Of a DNA stretch of 64,000 nt, positions 7,543-16,750 are shown in pieces (position 1 is the stretch's first letter; each line of letters starts with the position of its first letter). Location of the stretch: positions 496,001-560,000 of the forward strand of contig NZ_CP093313.1 in assembly GCF_025264625.1 (NCBI RefSeq), written 5' to 3'. Made by a program: the position numbers and the translations under genes. Source of the DNA: Occallatibacter riparius. Lineage in GTDB: Bacteria > Acidobacteriota > Terriglobia > Terriglobales > Acidobacteriaceae. The notes under the pieces were generated by a model that saw only the letters and a list, made by a program, of their open reading frames with translations, was not told where the DNA came from and did not search any database.

Positions 7543-9039
7543 GTGAAACGCCGAACATTTCTCAAAGCTGTTGCAGGAGCGAGTGCGATGAGCGCGCTTC
7601 GAGTCAATGCGGAGCCGGATGTGGCCACCATCGCGCACGATTCCAATCGGCCGGAATGCCACCTGCTGCCGCAGCACAACTGGATGAACGACCCCAATGG
7701 GCCGATCTTCTGGAAGGGCAAGTATCACCTCTTCTATCAGCTCAATCCGCATGCAGCGGTGTGGGGCGACATGCACTGGGGGCACGCCGTCAGCACTGAC
7801 ATGGTCCACTGGAAGCATCAGCCGGTTGCGATGGCGCCCACGCCCGGCGGTGCCGACAGCGAGGGATGCTTTTCGGGATCCGCCGTGGTACTCAATGGCA
7901 AGCCTACGTTCATCTACACCGGCGTGCAGAATGCGCCCAAAGAGCAGGTGACAATCCGCGACGGCAGCGACAAGCTGCGCGAGACGCAGATGATTGCCGT
8001 GGCCGAGGACGATGAACTGCTGCGCTGGAAGAAGGATGAGCAGCCCGTGATTCCGCTGCCTCCGCCGGGCGTGCAGGTGACTGGCTTCCGGGATCCTTGC
8101 CCCTGGAAGGAGCACGATGGGTGGTATCTCGGAGTGGGCTCGGGCGAGCGGGGCAAGGGCGGATGCGTGCTGCTGTACCACTCGCAGGATTTCCGGCACT
8201 GGGATTATCTGCACAAGTTGGTGGAGGGCAAGCCGAACGGCAAGCAGGCCGCAAACCCGTGCGACAGCGGCGAGATGTGGGAGTGCCCGGATTTCTTTCC
8301 GCTGGGGAAGCGGCATTGCCTCATCTATTCGACTGAAAACAAGGTGTTGTGGACGACGGGTCGCTATGACGCAGCGGCGCACATCTATACGCCCGAGCGC
8401 AGCGGCGTGCTCGACCACGGCGCGGCCTACTACGCGCCGAAGAGCTTTGTTGCGGCGGATGGACGGCGTGTTCTCTGGGGCTGGCTGCGCGAGACGCGGC
8501 CCGACGCGGAGTTTGCGGCGGCAGGCTGGTCGGGCTGCATGTCCTATCCGCGGGTGCTGACGATCGGGTCGCAAGGGCAGCTCGAAATGCAGCCGGCGAA
8601 AGAGGTGGAGCAGTTGCGCGGTCCAGTCGAGCGCGCCACTGTTACCGATGGGTCGCCGTTTCGCGGCAAGCTGGACGGGCTCCGCGGCGAGCTGAATCTG
8701 CGCAGCAATCTTCTCACCGATACGGTGACGACCGTTCGGCTGATCTCGCGTGGGCAGGCAGCGTGGGAGCTGACGGTGGACGTGCCTGCAAAGACGGTCC
8801 GCTGCGGCGAACTGGAATTTCCCTTTCCCGGGTTGCCGTGGCCGCACCCCGACTTGCGGATGTTCCTCGACGGTTCGGTGATCGAGTCGTTCATTGGAGC
8901 GCGCGAGGCGCTGACCAGCCGTGTGTACGGAATGAAACCAGGTGAGACGGAGCTTGAGGTCAGCGTGAAGGGAAAGGGCCAAATCAAATTGCAGACGTGG
9001 CCCTTGAAGGCGATCTCCGCGGACAGGCTGACGAGCTGA
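7543..9039 (+). CDS. exported GH32 fructan hydrolase (levanase/invertase type)
   Basis: 498 residues from a GTG start. The N-terminus MKRRTFLKAVAGASA resembles a twin-arginine signal. GH32 catalytic motifs are present: WMNDPNG with the nucleophile Asp near residue 50, FRDPCPW (183-185 is RDP, transition-state stabiliser) and ECPDFF with the acid/base Glu near 247. A beta-sandwich C-terminal module follows. The enzyme cleaves beta-fructosides such as levan, inulin or sucrose; which one cannot be read from sequence. TATCCT lies 7 bases before the GTG and there is no Shine-Dalgarno, so the mRNA is possibly leaderless. Confidence 0.92.
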   Translation: MKRRTFLKAVAGASAMSALRVNAEPDVATIAHDSNRPECHLLPQHNWMNDPNGPIFWKGKYHLFYQLNPHAAVWGDMHWGHAVSTDMVHWKHQPVAMAPTPGGADSEGCFSGSAVVLNGKPTFIYTGVQNAPKEQVTIRDGSDKLRETQMIAVAEDDELLRWKKDEQPVIPLPPPGVQVTGFRDPCPWKEHDGWYLGVGSGERGKGGCVLLYHSQDFRHWDYLHKLVEGKPNGKQAANPCDSGEMWECPDFFPLGKRHCLIYSTENKVLWTTGRYDAAAHIYTPERSGVLDHGAAYYAPKSFVAADGRRVLWGWLRETRPDAEFAAAGWSGCMSYPRVLTIGSQGQLEMQPAKEVEQLRGPVERATVTDGSPFRGKLDGLRGELNLRSNLLTDTVTTVRLISRGQAAWELTVDVPAKTVRCGELEFPFPGLPWPHPDLRMFLDGSVIESFIGAREALTSRVYGMKPGETELEVSVKGKGQIKLQTWPLKAISADRLTS

Positions 9040-9070
9040 GTCTTAGACTAGCGCCGCTAACTCCGCTGTC

Positions 9071-10996
9071 TTAGTCCAGCTTTGGGTGCTGCTTGTGGAA
9101 GTCCGTAGCTTCCTGGTAAGCGCGGCCAAAGGCGGCGAGCTTCGCATCCTGATAGAGGCCAGCGAGAAACGTGATGGACACCGGAGTACCAGGACCTCCG
9201 ATGTTGTCGTCGTTGCCGTCATCTTCCTTGGGAGGGTGTGGGGCGTCAGGGCCTCGGAAGCCATTGGGGACGATCAATGCGGGGTGACCAGTGAGGTTGG
9301 TGGCCACCAGTTGCTGGCTTTCCGTTGGTGCGACGATGATGTCGACCTTTTCAAAAAGCGCTGACACCTGCCGGCAGGCAAGCGTGCGCGCCCGGGCGGC
9401 CTGGATGTATTCGACCGCGGGGAAGAAGCGGGCGGTGCGGAAGGAGTTGGGCCAGTCATCGGCGCTCTGCTCGGTGAGGAGCTTGTCGCGGCCGGAGAGG
9501 GTGAGGTCGTCGAATGCCGCAGCGGCTTCGCATTCGAGCATGGTGACCATGGCGCCGTAGGGAAGCTTGGGCAGCTCAACGGGGATGAGATTCACGCCCA
9601 TGCTCTTGAGCTTGTCGAGTGCGGCTAACTGGAACTTGTGGTCGTAGGCCACGCGGGTGCTGCGGGCCTGCATGTATGCGTTGCGCTCTTCGCGTTTCTT
9701 CTTGTCTTCGGCGGATTCGGTGGCCGGCGCCTGATCCGGCTTGAACGGCTTGGGGTCGTCGAAGTCAGATTTGAGGTAGCCGACGCGGAGCGAGCGCCAG
9801 TCGAACGCCGGGTTCCAAAGGAAGTTCGCGTAGGGGTATACGGATGTGTCCTTTCCGTCCTGACCGTGGATTACGCCGAGGACCAGCGCGCAATCCTCAG
9901 CGGTGCGGCAGATGGGCCCCAGCTTGTCCATCGTCCAACTCAGGGCCATGGCGCCAGTGCGAGGTACAAGGCCGAAACTGGGGCGGAGGCCAGAGTCGCC
10001 GCAGCGTGTGGAGGGCGAGGCGATGGAGCCCAGCGTCTCCGAGCCCAGCGCAAAGGCGACGCAGCCGGCAGCAACGGCCGATGCCGATCCGGCAGACGAA
10101 CCGCTCGATCCCTGCTTGGGGTTCCATGGATTGCGGGTGCGCCCACCGAACCACTTGTCACCCATGGCAAGTGCGCCCAGAGTGAACTTGGCCACGAGGA
10201 CTGCCCCGGCTTCGTCGAGCCGCTGCACCACGGTTGCATCCTCGTCAAACGACTGATGCTCGAACCCACCCGCGCCCCATGTCGTTGGATAGCCGTTCAC
10301 CGCGAGGAGGTCCTTTGCGCCCCATGGAATCCCGTGCAGCGGTCCCCGGTATTTGCCGGCCGCGATCTCTTCGTCGGCTTTCTTTGCCTGAGCAAGCGCG
10401 CGGTCTTCGGTGAGCGTGATAACGAAGTGGAGCTTGGGGTCGTAGCGCTTCAGGCGTGCGAGGTACAGCTTCGTGAGATCGGTGGATGTGATTTTGCGGA
10501 GTTTCAACAGGCTGGCCAGATGGCTGACGCTCGCGAAGGCGAGATCTTCGATGTTCGACGGCGCTGTGGCGGATTCGTCCGCTGCCCAGCCGATCATGCC
10601 CGTGGGCGCGGTCCCGGCTTTTGGTGCAAGGACCTGAACGTTCTTGTGCGCGTGGGTCACCTCGCCCCTTGCGGGCTGCGGATGGAACACGAACGACGGT
10701 GCAACCGAATTCGGCAGCTTCAGCTTGCGGATCGCCTTCATCGACCCATTGCGATCCACCAGGCCGTCGATCATCATCTTCTTCTGCTCATCCGTGAACG
10801 GGCCGATGCCGGCGAGAATGGCCGCCTGATCGATCATCTCGGGGGTGATCTTGGGAGGCTTTGACTGATCGGTGCTGTCGCTCTCCTGTGCCTGTGCGGA
10901 TTGCGTGGCGAGCGTGTAGAGAACACCGGGGAACAGTGCCGAGGCGACGCCTGCGCGGCTGCAAGCGCTGAGGAAACTGCGGCGGTCGAGTGTCAT
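9071..10996 (-). CDS. exported amidase-signature hydrolase
   Basis: 641 residues. The N-terminus is a twin-arginine-like signal (LDRRSFLSACSRAGVASALF). The amidase signature carries all three catalytic residues of the Ser-cisSer-Lys triad: Lys in HGIPWGAKDLLA, Ser in GSSGSSAGSASA and Ser in GSETLGSIASPS. A Lys/Glu-rich segment (ESAEDKKKREERNAYMQA) is an insert relative to cytosolic GatA-like amidases. It probably hydrolyses an amide in the periplasm. It has no gatB or gatC partner here, so a tRNA-amidotransferase role is unlikely. The gene converges on the GH32 gene. Confidence 0.88.
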   Translation of the reverse strand: MTLDRRSFLSACSRAGVASALFPGVLYTLATQSAQAQESDSTDQSKPPKITPEMIDQAAILAGIGPFTDEQKKMMIDGLVDRNGSMKAIRKLKLPNSVAPSFVFHPQPARGEVTHAHKNVQVLAPKAGTAPTGMIGWAADESATAPSNIEDLAFASVSHLASLLKLRKITSTDLTKLYLARLKRYDPKLHFVITLTEDRALAQAKKADEEIAAGKYRGPLHGIPWGAKDLLAVNGYPTTWGAGGFEHQSFDEDATVVQRLDEAGAVLVAKFTLGALAMGDKWFGGRTRNPWNPKQGSSGSSAGSASAVAAGCVAFALGSETLGSIASPSTRCGDSGLRPSFGLVPRTGAMALSWTMDKLGPICRTAEDCALVLGVIHGQDGKDTSVYPYANFLWNPAFDWRSLRVGYLKSDFDDPKPFKPDQAPATESAEDKKKREERNAYMQARSTRVAYDHKFQLAALDKLKSMGVNLIPVELPKLPYGAMVTMLECEAAAAFDDLTLSGRDKLLTEQSADDWPNSFRTARFFPAVEYIQAARARTLACRQVSALFEKVDIIVAPTESQQLVATNLTGHPALIVPNGFRGPDAPHPPKEDDGNDDNIGGPGTPVSITFLAGLYQDAKLAAFGRAYQEATDFHKQHPKLD

Positions 10997-11121
10997 CGAG
11001 TGAGCGTCCTGAGGAAGATGAAGAGCGTCTCCGTCACTATAGCGGACCCTGAACGGAAGTCGCAGCCCTGAGTGCGGTCGGAACAGATTTCTCCAGTAGC
11101 GTTCGATCTCAACCTGGTCGT

Positions 11122-12852
11122 CTATTGAATCGGCGGCGGCGTGTTGGACGGGGCCGGTTTCGGCCGGTAAATCGTGTTCGCACCTTTCATCGTGATCGCC
11201 CCCTTGATCGATGGAGCGACGGTCGCGTGCAGATTGGCGGTGCCTAGTTGCTGGGCGCCGCCCAACACCGAGAGCACAGCGTTGAACTGCCCCACCGTCG
11301 AGCGCGCAATGAACACGGCGAGGACCCTGCAGCTCTGGCCAACAGCAAGGCCTGCGCAGTTGCTGTCCGTGAGAGAGAAAGAGCTGCTCTGGGGACCTTT
11401 GAGCTGTAGCTGGATGGCCTGCAGCGGCACCTTGCCGTCATTCATGATTGTGATCAGCTGGCGTATGTGCGGAGGCGAAAGATCCGGTTCTGCCGGAGTG
11501 ATCGTCACATGTGGCCGCGGTTGCGGTTGCGGATTTGGTTGGGGCTGGGACGGAGTTCCCTGCTGGGGCGCAGTCGGCACAGACGAGGACGGCGGCGGAA
11601 ATTGCGGCAACTGCCATCCGGAACCCGGTCGATTTCGTCCTACCAAAGCCACATCGTTCGCGACCATCTGGTTCAGGATCGCTTGCGTACTGCCGGGGGT
11701 GATATGCAACTCGGCCGTGTAGCTGGAGCGAAATCTCACCGCACCCGGCGCAAAGCGAACCGAAATCCTGCAGCTCTCATCGCTCCTCAGCGGGTTGGCG
11801 CATCGATTATCGACGATCTCGTAGCTGCTGGCACTCTTCCCCTTGAGCACTGCGTTCACGGTTAGCCCCGGGCCGCCTACGTTCGACACCTCCACATCCT
11901 GCGCTGCTGAGTCGACCTCGAACTGCAGCACAGACGGGATCACCCGCATCACGGGAGGGGCTACTGTCGCAGGCGCAGGAGGTGCCGGCGCAGACGGAGG
12001 AGGCTGTTGCACCGGGGGCGGTGTCGGTGGAGTCTGTGCCTGCTTGTTCCCCAGGTCTTCGCCGCTCGCAGAGGACTTTCCCCCCGCGTTCAGATCCAAC
12101 ACCTGCACGGGAGCTGGCGCGGTCCCGTTCGCCGTGAGCGGCACCTTGTGCTGTATACCGCTGCGATTGTCCGACACATCGAGAACTCCGGCTCGCTCTC
12201 CGGCCGTCGTGCCTGATTGAAATTGCACGGCAACTTTACAGATGGTGGTGCCGGCCAGGTTCTCACAGCCTCTTTGTCTGGCTATGTATCCGTCTCCCTC
12301 TGCGGATGCGGCCGTCAATGTGAGACCGGGCGCGCCACTTACACTCACAATCTGCTCGGCGGACGTGCTGCCCGTGAAGACGTCTCCGAAAGCCAGAAAC
12401 TCCGGTGTAACCGTGACGATATCGGGCAGCGAGATAGCTGTAAGATCCGATATCAGGCGCTGCCCGGAAGCGGTTTCCACCACCAGCCGGGCGCGCTTGG
12501 CGCCGGGATCGCCGGAGTGGAAGGTCACATCAATCGTGCAGACGTTGGAGGCCGGCAGGTCTTTGCATTCGTCCGCGACGACTGTGAACTCCTGCGCGTC
12601 TTGTTCCACGGAAAACCGCGCGATCGGCAAATCGCGAAAGCCGCGGTTGGTGAGCTTCAGTTGTTTCTGCACAGCAGTGCCGTATGAAACCGCTCCGAAA
12701 TCCACCTGCCCCGGATCGAGCTCGCCGCCCGATACAAGCCACAACACTGCGCCCACCAGCAGGACCGACAACCACGCAGATGAGCTTCGTGCCCGCTGCT
12801 TCCGGCTCAGTGCGCGCTCAGGAATGGTCAAGGTCAGCTTCAGCTGGCGCAT
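11122..12852 (-). CDS. membrane-anchored protein with beta-sandwich (ASH/HYDIN-like) repeats
   Basis: 576 residues. One membrane segment near residues 24-43 is followed by at least four beta-sandwich repeats, each starting near an LDPGQVDFGAV, VTPEFLAFGDV, VIPSVLQFEV or ITPAEPDL motif. Paired cysteines such as CKDLPASNVC recur in the repeats. Two Pro-rich linkers (about 270-300 and 430-450) separate the modules. Such choice-of-anchor/ASH folds usually bind proteins. The ATG at 12852 was chosen because it follows AGGTGA and lies 4 bp after the upstream stop; an upstream frame to 12879 would overlap that gene. Function unknown. Confidence 0.7.
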   Translation of the reverse strand: MRQLKLTLTIPERALSRKQRARSSSAWLSVLLVGAVLWLVSGGELDPGQVDFGAVSYGTAVQKQLKLTNRGFRDLPIARFSVEQDAQEFTVVADECKDLPASNVCTIDVTFHSGDPGAKRARLVVETASGQRLISDLTAISLPDIVTVTPEFLAFGDVFTGSTSAEQIVSVSGAPGLTLTAASAEGDGYIARQRGCENLAGTTICKVAVQFQSGTTAGERAGVLDVSDNRSGIQHKVPLTANGTAPAPVQVLDLNAGGKSSASGEDLGNKQAQTPPTPPPVQQPPPSAPAPPAPATVAPPVMRVIPSVLQFEVDSAAQDVEVSNVGGPGLTVNAVLKGKSASSYEIVDNRCANPLRSDESCRISVRFAPGAVRFRSSYTAELHITPGSTQAILNQMVANDVALVGRNRPGSGWQLPQFPPPSSSVPTAPQQGTPSQPQPNPQPQPRPHVTITPAEPDLSPPHIRQLITIMNDGKVPLQAIQLQLKGPQSSSFSLTDSNCAGLAVGQSCRVLAVFIARSTVGQFNAVLSVLGGAQQLGTANLHATVAPSIKGAITMKGANTIYRPKPAPSNTPPPIQ

Positions 12853-12856
12853 GGGC

Positions 12857-13348
12857 TCACCTCGTGCTGGTCCGCGCACCTCGTCCGCCGTCCGCGACCA
12901 GTTCTCGGTCGTCCTCCACGCCCGCGGGGACCAGCGTTATAGTACCGGCCACCTGAACTGGCGGGCCGGAACTCTCATCCGGAGCCGCTGCTGGACCGTC
13001 TCCCAGAATGTCCTTCAGGCGGTCACATCCCGCCACCAGGACGAGCCACGTCACCATGGCATCGAGCACCGGCTGATTCTGAACCCCCATAGCGGCCAAC
13101 ACGCGGAGATCCTTGCCGAAGTAGATCAGGATCAGCGACAGCAAGCCGCACACCGTGAAGGAGGCCCACTTCTGCCTCCGCGCTGCTGCGTCCTGGACTT
13201 CCTGATCTTTGAGGCTCGCAGGGTCGGGAAACTTCGTCCGCCAGGCTTTGAACGATTCCAGAAGAAACAGGAGACCGCGGCTGATTCTCTCCACTCCAAA
13301 CGCGGCCAGCAACAACATCGCCGTCACACTGACAGCATCGTGTGTCAT
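12857..13348 (-). CDS. membrane protein of unknown function
   Basis: 163 residues with three hydrophobic stretches: a short N-terminal one (VTAMLLLAAFGVERI), one at about 67-83 (FTVCGLLSLILIYFG) and one at about 95-110 (DAMVTWLVLVAGC). The tail is acidic and Arg-rich. A GGGAGG ribosome site precedes the ATG at 13348. It lies 4 bp before the beta-sandwich protein gene, so the two are co-transcribed. No family was recognised. It could serve as a membrane partner of that protein. Confidence 0.65.
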   Translation of the reverse strand: MTHDAVSVTAMLLLAAFGVERISRGLLFLLESFKAWRTKFPDPASLKDQEVQDAAARRQKWASFTVCGLLSLILIYFGKDLRVLAAMGVQNQPVLDAMVTWLVLVAGCDRLKDILGDGPAAAPDESSGPPVQVAGTITLVPAGVEDDRELVADGGRGARTSTR

Positions 13349-13541
13349 AGCAACCTCCCGATCTGAAGCTTCACAAAAAAGCGGAAAGATGGGCGGCCCG
13401 AAAAAACGAGGAGATCACGAGTATCTGCCGGCAGTTGCGCGACCTGGAGACCCTGACAGCCGGAGGGAGAATTGATGCACAAGTATACGCCGGATTTGGT
13501 CGGAAGCAGCTTGATTTGATGCTTCCCGGCGCGCGGATTCC

Positions 13542-14906
13542 CTACTTCTGGAAGAACTCTCCGTGGCCGCCGTTGGCCCATGGGTCGTAATGCGCGGCGA
13601 AGTTGGCGCGGTTCTTCACGGAAGGGTGATTGTAGAGCCAGAACTCCACGATGGGGCTGGGATCGGGATCTTCGAGCCAGGCCTCGCCGAGAGCGTTGAA
13701 GGCGGCGACCGCAGTGCGTTGCGGATCGGGAACAAGGCCGTGCATGGCCTCCTGCCCGTAGACGTCGGACTGGTGCTCAAGATAGCGGCTGAAGGTGTTG
13801 CCGATCGGAGTGACGATGAATCCCGCCATGGATACCGCGAAGAGCAGCACTACGAAACCGGCGCGCGTGGCGAGGGGCGCGATCCCTCCCTTCGGGCCGG
13901 TTTGCTCGTGGATACTCCAGCGCTCGCCGTAACGCGCCACAAGCCATCTTGAGAAGCCGGCGCACACCCAGAAGAGGAAGAACATGCCGACCGCTGAAGC
14001 CGCAAGTCCCTTGGGGATGTGGTGCAGCACGTAGTGTCCGGTCTCGTGGCCGAAGATGTACATGACTTCGTCGTTGGGCACGCGGCCCGCGGTAGTATCC
14101 CACACAACGATGCGCTTGGTGGCGCCGAGCCCGCTGACGTAAGCGTTGAGGCCATTGGTCTTGACGCTGGCCTTCATAAGGTACATGCGGTCAGGCGGGA
14201 TGTTGGTGCCGGTGCGCGCGACGACCTTTTGGAGGTCCGCGACGAGCGCGGCGTTGTTCTTCGACAGCGGTTCGAACTGGTTATAGATGGGCTCGAGCAG
14301 CGGTTCGCCGATTGCACCAGCAATGGAGAGGGGCACGGCGACGATCCAGCACAAGAGCCAGAAGCGCTGTGGGGAGACCTTCACGATCCAGTTGAAGAGC
14401 AACAGGCCCAGCAAGCCGAAGGCAAGCGCCAGGCCGAGGCTTTTGCCCTGGTCGCCGAACCAGCCTGCCCAGCCCTGGACGCTGATGCCGTAGTGGCGGC
14501 TGACGGTGTGGCCGATCATGTCGAGTGGAAGGCTCGCCAGAAAAGCAATCAGGATGAATGCCGCGAAGAACCAGACGCCCTGCATCCAACGGCGGGGCGA
14601 GCGACCGGCGGCCCATTGCTCCAGCGCGGCAGCGGTGCGCGTGGCCAGCAGCAGCCACAGGACGGCGAGTCCCCATATGGATCCGACGATGTCGAGAGTG
14701 AGCCGGATCTTGTTCAGCGTCTTTGCCTTGGCAAGCTTGTCGGGCGGCAGATGATAGGCCTGATCAGACGGTGCCTGCTGCTGGGCAGTGATCATCTGCT
14801 TTTCTTCGGGCGTGGGCTCAGGCGCGTTCTGCGCATTGAGCGTGGCAGCGCCGGTGACGAGCGATGAAACGAACAGAATCATAGTAAGAAGGCGCGCGAA
14901 TCGCAT
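13542..14906 (-). CDS. M48-family membrane zinc protease (Ste24-like)
   Basis: 454 residues from the ATG at 14906, which follows GAGG and puts a signal peptide or first helix (MRFARLLTMILFVSSLVTG) at the N-terminus. Several membrane helices surround the HExxH zinc site FGHETGHYVLHH, and the downstream RYLEHQSDVYGQEA segment supplies the third ligand, as in CAAX prenyl endopeptidase. The family cleaves membrane or unfolded envelope proteins. Its start faces the TldD gene start 48 bp away. The downstream membrane and beta-sandwich genes lie on the same strand after a 193-bp gap. Confidence 0.88.
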   Translation of the reverse strand: MRFARLLTMILFVSSLVTGAATLNAQNAPEPTPEEKQMITAQQQAPSDQAYHLPPDKLAKAKTLNKIRLTLDIVGSIWGLAVLWLLLATRTAAALEQWAAGRSPRRWMQGVWFFAAFILIAFLASLPLDMIGHTVSRHYGISVQGWAGWFGDQGKSLGLALAFGLLGLLLFNWIVKVSPQRFWLLCWIVAVPLSIAGAIGEPLLEPIYNQFEPLSKNNAALVADLQKVVARTGTNIPPDRMYLMKASVKTNGLNAYVSGLGATKRIVVWDTTAGRVPNDEVMYIFGHETGHYVLHHIPKGLAASAVGMFFLFWVCAGFSRWLVARYGERWSIHEQTGPKGGIAPLATRAGFVVLLFAVSMAGFIVTPIGNTFSRYLEHQSDVYGQEAMHGLVPDPQRTAVAAFNALGEAWLEDPDPSPIVEFWLYNHPSVKNRANFAAHYDPWANGGHGEFFQK

Positions 14907-14953
14907 GAGCAGTTCCTCAGGAGTGCTGTTGATTTGAGACAATTGCGGCACCA

Positions 14954-16750
14954 ATGTTTTTACCCGATATTCTCCGTTCCCTGCCATTCCATTCCCGTGG
15001 CTCTGTGCAGCGAGGTCTCCGTTGTGGCACTGCTTCGGCTCTCGGACTGGCCGCCGCAATCGCTCTAGCGCAGCCGCACGTTGTTACCGCGCAGCAATCG
15101 CCGGTGCTGCTCGACGCCATGACATCAGAATTACACCGCGCGTTCACCTCGCTGGGCCGGGGCGATGCGGCGGCCAAGGAGAATGAACTGCCGCCGTATT
15201 TCCTCAGCTACTCGGTGAGCGATGCCGATGTTGTGATGATGCAGGCGCAGTATGGCGCGGTTGTCGCCGACAATGCGAACCGGGTGCGCGTTGCCGACAT
15301 CCAGGTACGGCTGGGTGATGCGAAGCTCGACAACACGCACGGCCAGCATCGCGGCTCCGCAGTGAACAGCATGCAGCTTCCGCTGACCGACGATGCGGCA
15401 GCGCTGAAGCGCTCATTGTGGCTGGCGACCAACTCGGGATACTCGAACGCGCTCGACAACTACCTGCGGGTGAAGACTGAGGCGCAGGTGCGCGCGAAAG
15501 AAGAGGACACCTCGCCCGACTTCAGCGAAGAGAAGCCGCAGGTGGCTATCGGGAAGATCGCGCCGGCGGTGAAAGTGGATCGCGCAGCGTGGGCGCAGCG
15601 CATCACCGCGCTGTCGAAGGTGTTCCGCGCCTATCCGGATGTCTATCAGAACGCGGTGATCCTGAGCGTTCAGAACGACACTTACTACTTCGCATCGTCT
15701 GAGGGCTCGCGAATCGTTGCGCCGCATGAGCAGGCACGCCTCGTGGCTGTGGCGGTCACGCGTGCCGACGATGGCATGGATCTGTTCCGCGCGCAAACGT
15801 TCGAAGCCGAAACCATTGATGGGCTGCCTTCGCAGGCTGATCTCGAAGCAGCGATGAACGAACTCGGCAAGAGTCTCGAAGACTTACGGAAGGCCCCGGT
15901 GACGCAGCCCTTCGATGGTCCTGCGATTCTCTCCGGGCGGGCCGCCGCGGTGTTCTTCCACGAGGTGCTTGGCCATCGCCTGGAGGGCCAGCGCCAGCGC
16001 GGCGAAGAGGAAGGCCAGACCTTCACCAAAGATATCGGTAAAGAGATCCTGCCGTCGTTCCTGTCGGTTTCCGATGACCCAACGAAGACCATCTTCAATC
16101 ACACATGGCTCAGCGGCAGCTATCAATATGACGACGAGGGCCAGAAGGCGCAACGCGTCGAACTGATCCAGGACGGCGTATTGAAGACGTTTCTCATGTC
16201 GCGGCTGCCGATTGCGAGCTTTGGTGAATCGAACGGGCACGGCCGCGCGCAGACCGGCCGCATGCCCACGGGTCGCCAGGGCAACCTGATCGTGACTTCG
16301 ACCAAGTCGGTCTCAGACGCCGAGTTGCGCAAGCAGTTGATTGAGGAAGCGAAGAAGCAGGGCAAACCCTTCGGTCTCTACTTCGAAGACATCTCTTCGG
16401 GCTTCGCCGTGACGACGCGCAACTCGCCGCAGGCATTTCAAGTGATTCCGCTGGTGGTGTATCGCGTTTATGTGGATGGGCGGCCCGATGAACTGGTACG
16501 CGGCGTCAGCATTGTGGGCACGCCGCTGGCCGCGATGAAGCGCATTATCGCCACCGGCGACAAGAGCGAAGTGTTCAATGGCGAGTGCGGCGCGGAGTCG
16601 GGCTCTGTGCCGGTAAGCGCCGTTGCGCCCGCAATGCTGGTGAGCGAGATGGAGACGCAGCGGCAGCCGCAAGGGACGGCAAGGCCGCCGATTCTGCCCA
16701 TACCGTCGGCAGAGGGAACAGAAAACAACTCGAGCAAGGGGGTGCGGTAA
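14954..16750 (+). CDS. exported TldD-like metalloprotease
   Basis: 598 residues. The N-terminus looks like a signal peptide (ASALGLAAAIALAQPHVVTAQ), unlike cytosolic E. coli TldD. The zinc site HEVLGH (HExxxH, about 336-341) is followed by LEGQRQRGEEEGQTF, as in active TldD. Later segments (SYQYDDEGQKAQRVELIQDG, NGHGRAQTGRMPTGR) match the family. TldD works as a heterodimer with TldE/PmbA and trims peptides. The stop overlaps the next gene start by one base (TAATG), which is strong evidence for a coupled pair. Target peptide unknown. Confidence 0.88.
   Translation: MFLPDILRSLPFHSRGSVQRGLRCGTASALGLAAAIALAQPHVVTAQQSPVLLDAMTSELHRAFTSLGRGDAAAKENELPPYFLSYSVSDADVVMMQAQYGAVVADNANRVRVADIQVRLGDAKLDNTHGQHRGSAVNSMQLPLTDDAAALKRSLWLATNSGYSNALDNYLRVKTEAQVRAKEEDTSPDFSEEKPQVAIGKIAPAVKVDRAAWAQRITALSKVFRAYPDVYQNAVILSVQNDTYYFASSEGSRIVAPHEQARLVAVAVTRADDGMDLFRAQTFEAETIDGLPSQADLEAAMNELGKSLEDLRKAPVTQPFDGPAILSGRAAAVFFHEVLGHRLEGQRQRGEEEGQTFTKDIGKEILPSFLSVSDDPTKTIFNHTWLSGSYQYDDEGQKAQRVELIQDGVLKTFLMSRLPIASFGESNGHGRAQTGRMPTGRQGNLIVTSTKSVSDAELRKQLIEEAKKQGKPFGLYFEDISSGFAVTTRNSPQAFQVIPLVVYRVYVDGRPDELVRGVSIVGTPLAAMKRIIATGDKSEVFNGECGAESGSVPVSAVAPAMLVSEMETQRQPQGTARPPILPIPSAEGTENNSSKGVR

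Noticed and set aside
7426..8982. A 518-codon open frame antisense to the GH32 gene
   Set aside because: It mirrors the codon phase of the real gene in high-GC DNA, has low-complexity Arg/Leu/His composition, and no family motif. The sense strand has full GH32 catalytic residues.
9638..10864. A 408-codon open frame antisense to the amidase
   Set aside because: Shadow frame; the amidase triad lies on the opposite strand.
12242..13366. A 374-codon plus-strand frame across the beta-sandwich and membrane-protein genes
   Set aside because: It crosses two real genes in antisense and has no recognisable domain.
16585..16750. An N-terminal extension of the TldE-like protein
   Set aside because: It would lie entirely inside the TldD gene; the ATG at 16750 gives a signal peptide and TAATG coupling.
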